Below, piece after piece: positions 17,501-26,622 of a stretch of 64,000 bases of DNA; the first letter of the stretch is position 1; every line of letters starts with the position of its first letter. The notes below the pieces were generated by a model. That model searched no databases. It was given only the letters and a program-made list of their open reading frames with translations, and was not told the origin of the DNA. The stretch spans positions 116,107 through 180,106 of IMG/VR virus record IMGVR_UViG_3300020411_003715; one strand, written 5' to 3'. The position numbers and the translations under genes are program-made. Source of the stretch: a virus.

Positions 17501-19623
17501 CAGACGGGGCAATGGATACAGAGCCGGAGTTAGAGGTGACGACCCTCAAGCGGATGTGCTTCACGGTCGACGCCAGTATCAACCTGTCTGACTACGGGAC
17601 CGCTATCTACGACGTGCTAAAGCTTGAAGATATGGATGCCCCAAACAAGTACTGGTACGTTGAGGGGCTCACCAATGAGCATTGGCCCGTAGACAGGTGG
17701 TTAGACTTCGCAGAGGAAGCTGTACCAAACGTTCCGGCTGGCGGCTTAAAGGTTACTGTGAACCCGAACGGCTATTTGCGTACCGTCGATGGCGCGGTAC
17801 CCACGCCTATTGACTTAAGGGCCCACCTAAAAAATGGAGATAAGATTTTCGAGGACACTCATGGAGGCTTGGGCACTGTTAAGGAATTGGTGTACGACCC
17901 CAATACGGGCAACTCGGACATCTACTTCTCTGGAGACTTCCAGCCCAATATTGAGCTAACCCTACTGTTCAAGAGAAAGGGCACAAACAATAAGCTCATC
18001 TTGGACAGAGAGCAGGCGCTACCAGCTTCGGTGGGAGGGCTCAGATTTACGCTTGGGCATCCGTCGATTGGTACGGGGCGGGTATTTTTCAAAGAGCCTA
18101 CTTTCTTTGAGGCCGGACCGGACACGGTGTTTACGTACAAAGACCAGGAGACGAACAAGGAGTGGTACCTCAGACCCTCTCCGGCAGAAAGTGCGACTAT
18201 CTACAAGAGCCCCCAGACCCAGACAGACGTTAAGTTAAACAAAGCAGACCCGGAAAACGGAACAAGGAAGCTCACGTCTAGAGAGGTCGACTTCTTCAAG
18301 CACAACATTAAGCCAGGAGACAAACTTAGGATTTCATCCGATGTATTGTGGTCCAGGGCGTTTATGTCCGGGCTTGAGGAGGATAAAAACCTGATGGTGG
18401 CGGGCAAGACATTGGCCATGTCCATCGATGGTTCCGTGAGAACGTGCACTTTTTCCGGTCCGAACCCAATGACTCTTGATGATGTCGTTGCAGACATAAA
18501 TCGACAGCTTGGGGACGCGGTCCTTGCGGACGTGTTCCAGTACAACGCTTCAGACAAGGTCGGGCCGGGGGTTGCAGAAGAAGAGGTCAACGGTCCCGGG
18601 TACCGAATAAGACTGTTCTCCGCTAAGGATATAAACCTTCTAACTCAGGGTACAATAGGGATATTGTCGAGTCTTGGGTTTGACGACCCATCCGAGCGGG
18701 ATAACACGCCTGATCCGCAACTCATTCGGGAGTATACAGTCTCCAGGCTTCTTTACTCTCCGGCTGTGGCGGACGTCCCTGCAGAGTACAGTATCCTTCT
18801 CACCCAAGACTCAACACAAGATAGTCTTCAAAACTACGCCTTGGGCAGTTTGGCAAGCAACAAAGACCTTCTTGATGACGGGATCTGGGATAGGTACTAC
18901 GATCTTCTTTTTATCGAGGTCTACAGAGAGAAGTACCAAAGAGTATACCCAGCAGATCTAACTCTTGGTGATGACGGGCTATATTATACAGACATAAGGC
19001 TGACGTCTTATGATGCCAACACGTCGACAGGAATTGTCCCAGACGAGTCTGCACTAACCCCAACCAACTACGATTCGCTTGGTTACGAGATTGTAGTGAG
19101 CAACACTAACTACTCTTACAGCGTTGGTGAGGACTCAAGCATACGAGTAACCAGCGTTGCGCTAAGCAAGACGGCCACCAGCTTTGAAACTGTTTATGAG
19201 GTTGCGGCGGCAAACGTGACACTGTCTTACGAGCAGTCTGACCTCGTACAGTCTGCACAGACGTTTATGCTGCAACCGTTTACTAGGGTGGTGTGCAACA
19301 ACCCGTTGGTGAGACATTACTTGCCGGCTTACCCAATAGCCTCCATCTCACACACAGGCCCACGGTCCAACGCCCTGGTTAAGGATGACCTCGCGACATT
19401 CTTCTCTTCGCTTTACCCGAATAAGCCCTTGGAGGTCTCAGATCTGCTAGGCGTTCTTCAGTCCGGGGGCTCCACGTATATCAAGCTGCCGCAGGAAGCT
19501 GCGTTCCTTGTGCATGACGAGAGCAGAAGGCTTAAGGTGGTCAGAGGTAAGGATGTAATTGTATTAGGAACGCAGTACCACATCATGGAGGACATCTCTA
19601 TGGTTAAGGTAAACGGGGAGTAG
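11551..19623 (+). CDS. Giant baseplate J-like wedge protein
   Basis: The N-terminal about 280 of 2690 residues match the Baseplate_J family: a helical start with SVLRDVLVSPLVLLLEPLR, then ARGTVRVFFNSAKTISVDSS, STADGINFHPEQ and GGITLETNEAFLERAERSL. The last about 150 residues carry the family's C-terminal arm (NNPLVRHYLPAYPIASISHT, LEVSDLLGVLQSGGSTYIKL). Usual J proteins have 300-500 residues in all. Here about 2,250 beta-, Trp- and Asn-rich residues of no recognised family lie between the two ends. J proteins form the wedge ring around the hub. Gene order (gp25, J, I, fibres) supports the call. The insertion probably projects outward as a decoration or receptor-binding arm, which is inference. 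Confidence 0.75.
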   Translation: MADSSLKRFMIERMLDLDPTLSEDEGSIMYTKVIDPLIARLGVDPVSVDVETFIMTRLANDFPELDVNSPGSVLRDVLVSPLVLLLEPLRREIFFLKTQNSLAAGSSLTEDEMDALLSNVLSERKYGAHARGTVRVFFNSAKTISVDSSIVFSTADGINFHPEQPEVFYPENFTRSGNLWFVDIGIRSSEADISANIGRNQIKFVSGLADVTRVTNQSAMSGGITLETNEAFLERAERSLSERSLNTDRGIETELYNNFTDLVSVTVVGFGDEEMQRDILKGTLDTSSSEKVGPLAFMTADWATIEVISGNLSGGFENGFPFTNTIVLKGPFTGDEKAKILSAKYLTISEGTQYYNNTLLGRVRVISEVSEHPNTQDIYIKTSDFEVYPQPANLYSSGTSVPVLGRTDAAHHGLNKHSWQGSEFKLIGGSEDIDYVTGAHLPFTDHIDTDFDFIDIPPSVIPGRDFLVISSEEEFLGSGDTSEWSSKIRTFPLLKYYGNDDLGIGRSDSFMVSKKRILYKGQAEYDFDPNIEYSASREHIHVLDFGGPKLSALGDAQYGDDVYSQEVYGGSEKEDYGRRPGVALEGKKVNAVSKYSAPLDGEITTQNHDALPQECDIILHQSQSPWSTRGIVEGDYIACTAYRTNFAGTPYRGELSNAGGAMAWQAWGKVKKVGMGSPWRLRAEGLDWRPLHKEGVLDFSPVNMCTVTIDKPFEHFSHRCQSTRGFAENIGSGTQANPTNTILGVLGWNADPGNGGHVETRSMAAFWVAERHSDNTLISGYISPVDGNPFYSFANYNNALMDGAQPFWEALGNTHDIIPYSNGCTREDWVDENGNWSGQYGRYTVSINENDFRAQWNALPWFDNNNVQVKWFRITTSITTHANETFEIHTVLSNTGPANNVWSANPLQKFLYALATNARYGRRFKYFPANTWPAQVGDWDPALEVPLGPANDKWFTDDTVGDTGDPQTAFTGSGGFSMRSMMYHALVNDWTWSMTLEETDDFDNGPWVVANGQDLSSFGFSATSGNFEGATSPSTYAHANALVNSINMCPWNLDAVHGGLSTDRTLRASIAPGYEPDGPINIILKSGKGSDGLITKEIWSFDLRSNDTGYPPMADGRPDLWNFFNRSGAGNPSLDIPVAAQADYIHVGLWNGPMVFTGQPALAGEVNIGHPYRNVNGGFSGGFGPRKQVFGIERVSPTNPPAASMLPAFSYIAPGDTEHDPTKIGYEFLGSMVAEGGNAVGAPPTFNLDTNEFIFSLNNFPIAEPTNEDDDGVSPEYTSRAGVRVVMKISLPGPVEAVAPNAGKPATVDMLLAFRDDGNGKMILDPEWDTTDQTGFYFDANAASGYAWQDWLDEEKSEVNYVSGQVKLVFKKDHQFSFPSWSGFNHDPINLSGVRSYSVDNVDVSAKQPAFYAGYVYIDKPYRLFWTAYRGMRELLTPQGYTVPSYDDFAFLPAHRRPSQENPIHTTMPSGYVGDGWDSGSENVFTNYHLNDTSNRCKMVWLRLGKPFDANHPSIGGTPYEKCFSSEFVSLSGETIPFTDLGWVPNEEIGYTKLRYKEGVLDIDIGSGALDTKVILTPMSLPLVGGSTKISDIEKGLSDSNLLNVSTSDAPEPNEKGMSGFLIPHPMGSAYDMHTDHFGAGKPMTTGDKLEHQVVNLYSAVPADAGGQTLTISDMPGGVPFPDIFTFNPVKIPNDTVHIGGMTDVYVKSGSITERSSAEIKIQPEAPIQSFEEGGQIVFEGSDGIINCSINQSHFDSPTLIAELSSLYGSAPRPLDNLVVEILDPPTTEIQPVFFRAVHTTDTGVKIDGEFPASLGLGFEQLRFRVLKECATNLVEPLIILKQGTDLVVKKNEMTAWSPSGYNFADNPENITIYLHIDSDIAYGEYEVTGINLNNLVLDKAFSESGSGLSYRIYKKQGAGLAMPIVRVKEVSLSGDSEGVNVPYRHPVDVQSSDFAGLNDDPINEDTLGISGGYLTLEEVDLDSDGAMDTEPELEVTTLKRMCFTVDASINLSDYGTAIYDVLKLEDMDAPNKYWYVEGLTNEHWPVDRWLDFAEEAVPNVPAGGLKVTVNPNGYLRTVDGAVPTPIDLRAHLKNGDKIFEDTHGGLGTVKELVYDPNTGNSDIYFSGDFQPNIELTLLFKRKGTNNKLILDREQALPASVGGLRFTLGHPSIGTGRVFFKEPTFFEAGPDTVFTYKDQETNKEWYLRPSPAESATIYKSPQTQTDVKLNKADPENGTRKLTSREVDFFKHNIKPGDKLRISSDVLWSRAFMSGLEEDKNLMVAGKTLAMSIDGSVRTCTFSGPNPMTLDDVVADINRQLGDAVLADVFQYNASDKVGPGVAEEEVNGPGYRIRLFSAKDINLLTQGTIGILSSLGFDDPSERDNTPDPQLIREYTVSRLLYSPAVADVPAEYSILLTQDSTQDSLQNYALGSLASNKDLLDDGIWDRYYDLLFIEVYREKYQRVYPADLTLGDDGLYYTDIRLTSYDANTSTGIVPDESALTPTNYDSLGYEIVVSNTNYSYSVGEDSSIRVTSVALSKTATSFETVYEVAAANVTLSYEQSDLVQSAQTFMLQPFTRVVCNNPLVRHYLPAYPIASISHTGPRSNALVKDDLATFFSSLYPNKPLEVSDLLGVLQSGGSTYIKLPQEAAFLVHDESRRLKVVRGKDVIVLGTQYHIMEDISMVKVNGE

Positions 19624-19625
19624 TT

Positions 19626-22600
19626 ATGCCGTTACCTACGTCAGAAAAGTGGGGGCTCCTAGACTACACGTTTAGAGCGTCGGACGCAGAGGTCAGCGCC
19701 ACTGGTGCACGCCTCTTGTCGGACTCGGAGTTCAATGTAGACCCCATGTCCTTCATACAGTTTCCAAACGTCGTTATCGAGGATGGTTATGCCACTTTCG
19801 TTGCTAGCGGCAATGCGGAAGCGTCCATTAAGGATGTAAGCTCTTTGATCCTCTCAGAAGAAATTTCTGGCGGGATACCGGAGAACTTCACACTAGAGTT
19901 CGAGATATTTCTGACGGAAAATCTACCCCTTCAGGCGTCAAATGTTAACAACCGCATCTTTGTTGGTGCCACCAATGCGCAGGGGTATTCGGCGGGGTTT
20001 ATCTTTTCTAGGGAGGGGATCCACCTAGCCTCCAGACCAGAGGACCCGGTCCCTATGGTTCTGGCAGGAACAAAAGATCTTTTATTTAATAGCGATGGTT
20101 CGCTGGTGGACGGGGTCTGCATCCGGGCAGTGATAAGCCAAGACGACGGTCGCCTGTTCATGTACGCGTCGTCTTCGTCCGGAGCATACGTGTCGGACAA
20201 GAATATTACTGACGCAGAACTGTACGCATCGGTAGCTGCGCGAGAGGCATCCCCCCTGCATACCGACTCGGTGATTGTATATGGGTCTGCGTGTTCGGTG
20301 GCTAAGCAGGTAGAGCTTAACTTAGACCTGAACCCGGAAGACTTGGTTCACCAAGAGTCAATCTTCTCAATAGGGTCATTGAGACTATCAGGCCAGAAAA
20401 CATACCCGATAGACAGGCCTACGGCCTCAGCGTTCGGGGAAACCCAAGTTGTTATTGGAACGGCCACGGTTTTATCCGGGATAAACAGTTCGGACAAGAT
20501 GCACCGACCTCTCACGTATAAGTGGGAGCTAGACGTGGTCCCTGAGGGGAGCAAGGCGAAACTCCAAGGGTCAAGCAACTCTAGGTGCTTAATCCCTGTC
20601 CAGGTTGAAAACCCGGGCCCAGGTGATCCGGCAACCGCTAATGCATTGGCGTTAGTGTTCCAGGACCCCAAGTCCGAGCACAACAGCTACAAGACAGTGC
20701 TATCGGTTGGGCCCGTGGGCTCCTCACTGTCGATGGAATTAGACACTAATAAAAAGACCTTAAACATTTACTTGGAGTCTACAGCAGATGGCGACTCGGC
20801 AACCACGGTCACAGAGCTTGCCTCCGCCTTCTCCGACCCTCTCAGTGCCGGCTACAGCCTGCAAATCTCCGGGGGCGAAGACTTGTCTACGGGGATCATA
20901 TACCCACGGGTCTTGTCTGCGTTTGTTTCTCCTAGCGGGGTCACGAATGGTCACGAGATAGTTCATCCTGGGGAGCACAGCTTTACTCGCGGCGTAGGGT
21001 CTTCTGTGGCGAAGCCTGTTTTCATACCGGATGTTCCTGGGACATACATGATCAGCCTTGTGGTCAATAATGGCCTCAGAGACAGCGCGAAGTCCATGGT
21101 AGTGCTAACAGCTACAGTGACAGAGCAGCTTTTAGGCCATAGGCCCCAGTCAAACTATATTTTTAAGTATCTTCCGGATTTCTGGAAAATGGTACAGGAC
21201 AAGGAGATGCTCCCTTCGGTATGGTCCGCTATCACGCAGGTAATCTCTTCTGAGCTAGTATCAGCTTGGCAAAATGACTACGCAAAAGCACTGAAGGATA
21301 TCTCTAGAAGGTACCAGCGACGGTGGCTAAGCTACCAGTGTCGAGTTGATGTGCCCGAGGACGTTACGACCAACTTGGTGTATCACGATGCCAGCGAGGC
21401 TGGTGTAGCACCGGACCCGCTTAGTGTATACCCAGTCCTAGATGGGACACACACGAAAACTTGTTATGTTGAGGGCTCCGAGAGCCTTCATCCCTTCACT
21501 GAGGGTTTTTCTGTTGTGTACAGCGCGATCGGCAAGCCCGAGGTGGCCGAGATCGTAAGCGTTGCCTATGAGGAGGCACACGGACGGTGGAAGGTCGATA
21601 CTAGGCTTCAGTCATTCGCAGAGTACCAGATTCTCGGTGACCGGGCCGGGGGGTACTTCGTAAAAGACCCGGACATCATCTCACAGACAACCCCAGTCAC
21701 GAGTAAAGTCTTCTACGATCCTACGTACACATTATCTAAAGTGGACGGGGTTACGGACAGGGTTCGGCTCAAGCTCCAAAATGGCGATGTTATCGTCACC
21801 AAGGTTGTTGAGCATAACCCGGGAGGGCTTAAGAATACGGTCCGCCTAGACCTGCCCAGCAGCCAAGACGTTAACGGCATCCCTAGAGAATGGGAGCACT
21901 TGCGGAAATCTGCGTACACGGCTCTGCGGCAAAGCGCCTACTTGGAGATTGGGTCCTCTTTCATGGTGTCCGCCTCCTTCGGAACGGGAGACTATGCGGG
22001 CATATCTGTTATTGATCCATACACGTCCCTTCCCGTAACAATTACGCTCCCGATAATTGCTTTCGAAAGCAACAGGGTGTTCCTGCAGTGGGGGGACTTG
22101 ATAGACGCCCTGAACGTTTCGGCAGACTACAATGGCGTGACTGACAAGAACTGGTCAGAGCAAAACCTCCCAGAGTTGTCTATTAAGCTTAAATACTTGG
22201 CTAGGCACAATAGAACCTTCCCTAAGGATGACCTCGTATCTGTCCCCACCATGGGGGCCAGCATCTCGAACCCGCTCTCGAAGAGGGAGAATTTTGACTA
22301 CGTGGTCTCCGACAACGCGGTATCGCTAAAGAGCATGATCTCGGGGGTTCTTAATATCGAAGACGGGTCGGTGGTAACCATCCACCAGGACTCAATATAT
22401 CACCCAGGGCTAAACGATATTAAAGACGATCTTGCGGGTATGGAGATTTCAGACCTGCACGATGCTGGTATACGGAACATTGTTATAGAGGAAGGCCCTG
22501 CAGGCACGTACCCAATTATTGGTGCGGCCAAAGACATTGCTACGGGGAACCTGATGCTAGCCCTCAGCGTTCAGCCCAATGGTCACGGAAAGGTTACGCT

Positions 22601-25600
22601 GGACAAGGTTAAGTTCCACATCCCTATCCACTCTGCACAGGACCCGGGGCCGGAGCAGTATTGGGCGGAGATCTCGTATTTTGATAACTCTAGTACGGTA
22701 GAGGGCAATTTCGGCCTTTTTGTCGGGTTCCCAGAGGAACTTGTTAAATCTTATGATGAAGACCTAGATTACCTCAGTGTCATTAAATCGCTCTGGTTCG
22801 CTTTTTTGAGCGGACCTCATTTTGAGAACATGAAACTGGGCGTGCAGGCGCTGTTCAACCTGCCGTACGCTGAGGTTGCCGGACAGGTCACCTACATAAA
22901 CCCGCCTACGAGCACGGAGGACGGGAAAATCGTCATGGTAGACGACCGTGGTCGGTCCTACACGTACACATACCCAGCAAATGCAAGCATCGCTATCAAT
23001 CCGAGTACGGGAAGAACGATAAGGCCCTTCGACATAGTAAGCGTGAAGGAGGAGGCCGCGCTCGATGATGAAAAGCGAGAGCAGCTAGAAGACTCTAAGG
23101 TTAAGGCTTTCACAAAACTAGTGGACGTGGTCCGAATCGATGACTACGTCTCAGACCCGGACCTTGTTAGCAGACAGCTTGGAGGAAACACAAGCTGGTA
23201 CGTCGACGACGAGGGTGTAACCCAGTACATTGACGAGCCCCCTACCGTCGTCGAAAAGTATCACAAGTTTATTGTTGATGTGCCACTGGATGTAACAAAG
23301 GGAACGCAAGTCTTCCCGCTTGTTAAGACCTTCCTGTCTGAGGCGAAGCCTGCCTACACAGATTTCATTCTATTAGGCTCTATAAGGCTGTCTGACCAGA
23401 TAAGCCTAGTAGAGGATCTGATCCTAAAGCCAACAGTCATCCTTAAAGATACACCACACACCTCCCCCTTCTGGGGCCTGTACGATGGGATGGGGAAGTC
23501 GTATCCAAAAATGCTCCCCGTGAGAGATGAGAACGGTGACCAACTACTGAGCCCCAACACGGGAGAACCCCTTTGGGTACAGGATTCCGTACAGCAGGCG
23601 GTTGTTCCCGAGACCCGGGAAAAACTGATATGGCCACACAACAAGACGACCCAGAAAGTGGCAATTGTTGATAATTTTGCCGTGGAAGAGCTTGCCTACT
23701 TGAAGCACTCGTTCCTTGATCTTGTGTTTCATGCAGCCGTAGACCCAGTAAAAGACGCGGACGACAACATCATAGTTAACCCGGACGGGGCGTTCCCAGA
23801 CACTGACTTAACGGCCGCCGACCCGATGGGCGGAGGGCTCCTCTACACTAATAAAAGCCATATTTACGGAAGCTATACCGAGGTGTGGGACGGGGTTTCT
23901 GATTGGAAGGAACTCTATTTAACAGACCTCGGAAAGCAGATAGTAGAGGCCGGTGATATAGGGTTTTATATCAAGGGCTCCCCGTGGCTGTATTTTGCCA
24001 AAGTTGTCGGGGTGAGCTTTACCCAAGACGGTTTCGTTGGAGGGCCTATCGGCCTAAGGTTTACTCTCGGAGCTTTTTCCGGACACGGTTACCCTTTCAA
24101 CACCAAAGAGATGGTTAGCACAGAGGCTATTTATTTCTTTGGGGACGGGGTCATAGGCGGGGACATCAAAGATCATCTGTGGGGGCAGGAGGTAACGTAC
24201 TGGGATTTTGGTGACGTAAAGGAGAAGTACGAGTCTGGATACTGCGAAGGGGTTCTCGACGACTACTCTGGAGACGCGTCATGGAACTCGAAACGCAGAA
24301 GCCTTGATATGGTTAACTCGCTCAACTCAGATATAGATGTTTTGAGCAGTAAGATATGGGTGCCCGTTACAAAAGATGTCACAGTGCCAGACGCACTAGA
24401 AACCGAGTTTATCACCGGGGAAGAGATAGACATTATGTGCGAAGGGGTGTTGGTGTCCGAACATGCCGAGTTCCAGGATAGCCACGTGGAATTCGAAGGC
24501 TGGGAATACACCATATGGGGAGACTCCCCTCCCGTGCTCATCCATTACGGAGCGGGCAGCCACCCTAAAATACCTTTTTCCGTAGATTCGCCACAAAACG
24601 AGCACCCGAACTCATATATGGTTCTCGGCTTCGAGGCCGAATACATCAATCGCCCCACAGCTTTGAGCGGGGAGATTCATAACAACGGGACAAAGAGCTT
24701 GATGAACTATGGCCACGAGTCCCGCCTAGACGTCATCTCTAGGGTAGCCGGCGAGCTACAACATAAACCGGGCTTAGACCTTTCAGACATCACCCTCGTA
24801 GGCAGGCGAAGCGGGGCGGTGGCCAATCTTGCGCCAACGATGGACGGAGCACTCTGGCCAGATAGATCTAACCCAGAGCACGCGCCATACTTCATGCTAG
24901 AGACCATATGGCAGACGGACAAGCTCATAGAGAATGGGCCGAAGGACACTACCGATATAATCGTCACCAAATACATCCCACTGGGCGGGATGGCGGTAGA
25001 TGAGTTTCAGGCGAGCAGCTTTAATTTCTCCTCGATGGAAACGTCTTACTTGGAGAAGTGTTTTTTCCACGAGAAATTTATAGGGCTCGTATTAGACAGT
25101 GATAAATGGGAGGTTAACCCAAATGCGCCCGGGGATTGCGGAACAAAGCAGTCGCACCCTAATTTTAATGCCTACGTTTTCGACGGAGGCGCTGCGAACG
25201 AGCCCAGACGGCTTCAGCTAAAGAACCCGGTGAAGGGCCCTGTGGTCGTCCAGTACGTTTACGAGGCTATTAGTCTAGGGGTGCTGTATCTAACGTACAG
25301 CACAGACAACGGGAACACCTGGGTCGCCCCCATAAACGTACACCAGCATCCAGATGTGTTTGGTGAGGCTTCGGCAACGATAAATGTTGAGGGAGATATT
25401 CTTCTGAGGTGGGGGTCCGATGTTCATAATGGGGCAGGCTCTAACAACTGGATGATTACTGACATAAAGATTTCTAAGGTAACCCAGCCGACTAATCCAG
25501 ACCCCACAAATTACCCCGATCCGCCAGCGCTAGCGGGGTTTGTGGCCGGAGAGCATCCCGGATGGGGGTGGGGAGGGAATCCGTTACTCCACACCAAGTC

Positions 25601-26582
25601 TGTTTTTGATAGCGCTAACCTCAGAAAGGTGGCGCTAGAGGTGCAGCAGCACCCATGGGACCCAAACATCCCTATGGGCAAACAGCTAGTACCTAGCTTT
25701 AGCCCGGGCTTCTACTCTTGGCAGCAACCAACAAACCACTGGGCCGGAATCGCGCATGTGCAGCTGGATCCAAACGGTGTAATCACCCCTAACGTTTCTC
25801 ACCCAAGTAGCGCCTTGATCTCTTGGGGATATAAGGAAGTTGGAAAGCTAACTGACGTTGAGACCGATTTTTGGGAGTTTGAAGCTGGGGCTGGGAATAG
25901 GGCCCTCCAGAACCTCCACATCGGTTTTAAGACTCGATGCGCGAAGGAACACCATTTTACACATGGCTTTACGGAGTTCTTCATTCCGCCTCCTAAGATT
26001 AAACTAATAGAGCCTTCTTCTTCTGCGTATGATATCAGGGTGGGGGGTTTTTATTTCTGCAATGATGATCCAACCCGAACCGAGGTGCCAACAAGTGACC
26101 CACTATCTTTTGATGGACAGATTGGCGGCTCGTACATCTTCTTCAGGAAGAGTGACTCCCAGGAAGAGTACCCTGTTACGGACTGGGTTTTTGAAACGGG
26201 AACTTGGGCTGGCAGGAACATTGTTCCTAAAGGCCGTCTTAACGATGGGACAACGACTTTCGTCGTCGGCAGAGATCCTGACCCGAATCAGCCCAACGAC
26301 AATGGGCAGCGGAGCGACGGACATATTTACGAAATCAACATCCCCGCACTACAACAGGGTGGCGAGGGATATTACGATATCATAATTAGGAACTATAGAC
26401 CTTGGAAGATGCACGCAGCAGATCAGACAAAACGCATTAAGATGGATGAGGTAATTGTGGAAAAAGCGTATTACTATACTCCAGGCGGCTGGGGCGGAAT
26501 TTCCTGGGGAACCGACTCCTGGGGAGGCGGAGAATCATTTCCGGGCATGCAGCAACCAAATGTCCAGGTAAACAACCCATGA
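19626..26582 (+). CDS. Giant tail protein in the gpI position with lectin-like and PKD-like domains
   Basis: The 2318-aa product starts 2 nt after the J gene with GGGGAG 5 nt upstream. Residues about 70-190 look like a concanavalin/laminin-G sandwich (FTLEFEIFLTENLPLQ, YSAGFIFSREGIHLASRP, GVCIRAVISQDDGRLFMYAS). About 285-495 has PKD/Ig features (RPLTYKWELDVVPEGSKA, FIPDVPGTYMISLVVNNG). About 503-575 is a helical segment (YIFKYLPDFWKMVQDKEM, WQNDYAKALKDISRRYQRR) that resembles the core of phage tail protein I. The remaining about 1,700 residues are beta-rich and end in a Trp/Gly tail (GGWGGISWGTDSWGGG). Protein I normally links the J ring to the tail fibres, so order and helical core agree. 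The individual domain calls are by eye. Confidence 0.6.
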   Translation: MPLPTSEKWGLLDYTFRASDAEVSATGARLLSDSEFNVDPMSFIQFPNVVIEDGYATFVASGNAEASIKDVSSLILSEEISGGIPENFTLEFEIFLTENLPLQASNVNNRIFVGATNAQGYSAGFIFSREGIHLASRPEDPVPMVLAGTKDLLFNSDGSLVDGVCIRAVISQDDGRLFMYASSSSGAYVSDKNITDAELYASVAAREASPLHTDSVIVYGSACSVAKQVELNLDLNPEDLVHQESIFSIGSLRLSGQKTYPIDRPTASAFGETQVVIGTATVLSGINSSDKMHRPLTYKWELDVVPEGSKAKLQGSSNSRCLIPVQVENPGPGDPATANALALVFQDPKSEHNSYKTVLSVGPVGSSLSMELDTNKKTLNIYLESTADGDSATTVTELASAFSDPLSAGYSLQISGGEDLSTGIIYPRVLSAFVSPSGVTNGHEIVHPGEHSFTRGVGSSVAKPVFIPDVPGTYMISLVVNNGLRDSAKSMVVLTATVTEQLLGHRPQSNYIFKYLPDFWKMVQDKEMLPSVWSAITQVISSELVSAWQNDYAKALKDISRRYQRRWLSYQCRVDVPEDVTTNLVYHDASEAGVAPDPLSVYPVLDGTHTKTCYVEGSESLHPFTEGFSVVYSAIGKPEVAEIVSVAYEEAHGRWKVDTRLQSFAEYQILGDRAGGYFVKDPDIISQTTPVTSKVFYDPTYTLSKVDGVTDRVRLKLQNGDVIVTKVVEHNPGGLKNTVRLDLPSSQDVNGIPREWEHLRKSAYTALRQSAYLEIGSSFMVSASFGTGDYAGISVIDPYTSLPVTITLPIIAFESNRVFLQWGDLIDALNVSADYNGVTDKNWSEQNLPELSIKLKYLARHNRTFPKDDLVSVPTMGASISNPLSKRENFDYVVSDNAVSLKSMISGVLNIEDGSVVTIHQDSIYHPGLNDIKDDLAGMEISDLHDAGIRNIVIEEGPAGTYPIIGAAKDIATGNLMLALSVQPNGHGKVTLDKVKFHIPIHSAQDPGPEQYWAEISYFDNSSTVEGNFGLFVGFPEELVKSYDEDLDYLSVIKSLWFAFLSGPHFENMKLGVQALFNLPYAEVAGQVTYINPPTSTEDGKIVMVDDRGRSYTYTYPANASIAINPSTGRTIRPFDIVSVKEEAALDDEKREQLEDSKVKAFTKLVDVVRIDDYVSDPDLVSRQLGGNTSWYVDDEGVTQYIDEPPTVVEKYHKFIVDVPLDVTKGTQVFPLVKTFLSEAKPAYTDFILLGSIRLSDQISLVEDLILKPTVILKDTPHTSPFWGLYDGMGKSYPKMLPVRDENGDQLLSPNTGEPLWVQDSVQQAVVPETREKLIWPHNKTTQKVAIVDNFAVEELAYLKHSFLDLVFHAAVDPVKDADDNIIVNPDGAFPDTDLTAADPMGGGLLYTNKSHIYGSYTEVWDGVSDWKELYLTDLGKQIVEAGDIGFYIKGSPWLYFAKVVGVSFTQDGFVGGPIGLRFTLGAFSGHGYPFNTKEMVSTEAIYFFGDGVIGGDIKDHLWGQEVTYWDFGDVKEKYESGYCEGVLDDYSGDASWNSKRRSLDMVNSLNSDIDVLSSKIWVPVTKDVTVPDALETEFITGEEIDIMCEGVLVSEHAEFQDSHVEFEGWEYTIWGDSPPVLIHYGAGSHPKIPFSVDSPQNEHPNSYMVLGFEAEYINRPTALSGEIHNNGTKSLMNYGHESRLDVISRVAGELQHKPGLDLSDITLVGRRSGAVANLAPTMDGALWPDRSNPEHAPYFMLETIWQTDKLIENGPKDTTDIIVTKYIPLGGMAVDEFQASSFNFSSMETSYLEKCFFHEKFIGLVLDSDKWEVNPNAPGDCGTKQSHPNFNAYVFDGGAANEPRRLQLKNPVKGPVVVQYVYEAISLGVLYLTYSTDNGNTWVAPINVHQHPDVFGEASATINVEGDILLRWGSDVHNGAGSNNWMITDIKISKVTQPTNPDPTNYPDPPALAGFVAGEHPGWGWGGNPLLHTKSVFDSANLRKVALEVQQHPWDPNIPMGKQLVPSFSPGFYSWQQPTNHWAGIAHVQLDPNGVITPNVSHPSSALISWGYKEVGKLTDVETDFWEFEAGAGNRALQNLHIGFKTRCAKEHHFTHGFTEFFIPPPKIKLIEPSSSAYDIRVGGFYFCNDDPTRTEVPTSDPLSFDGQIGGSYIFFRKSDSQEEYPVTDWVFETGTWAGRNIVPKGRLNDGTTTFVVGRDPDPNQPNDNGQRSDGHIYEINIPALQQGGEGYYDIIIRNYRPWKMHAADQTKRIKMDEVIVEKAYYYTPGGWGGISWGTDSWGGGESFPGMQQPNVQVNNP

Positions 26583-26622
26583 GTTTTTCGCTGATCGGGC
26601 TGGGTCGTAGGAGAGAGTTATA

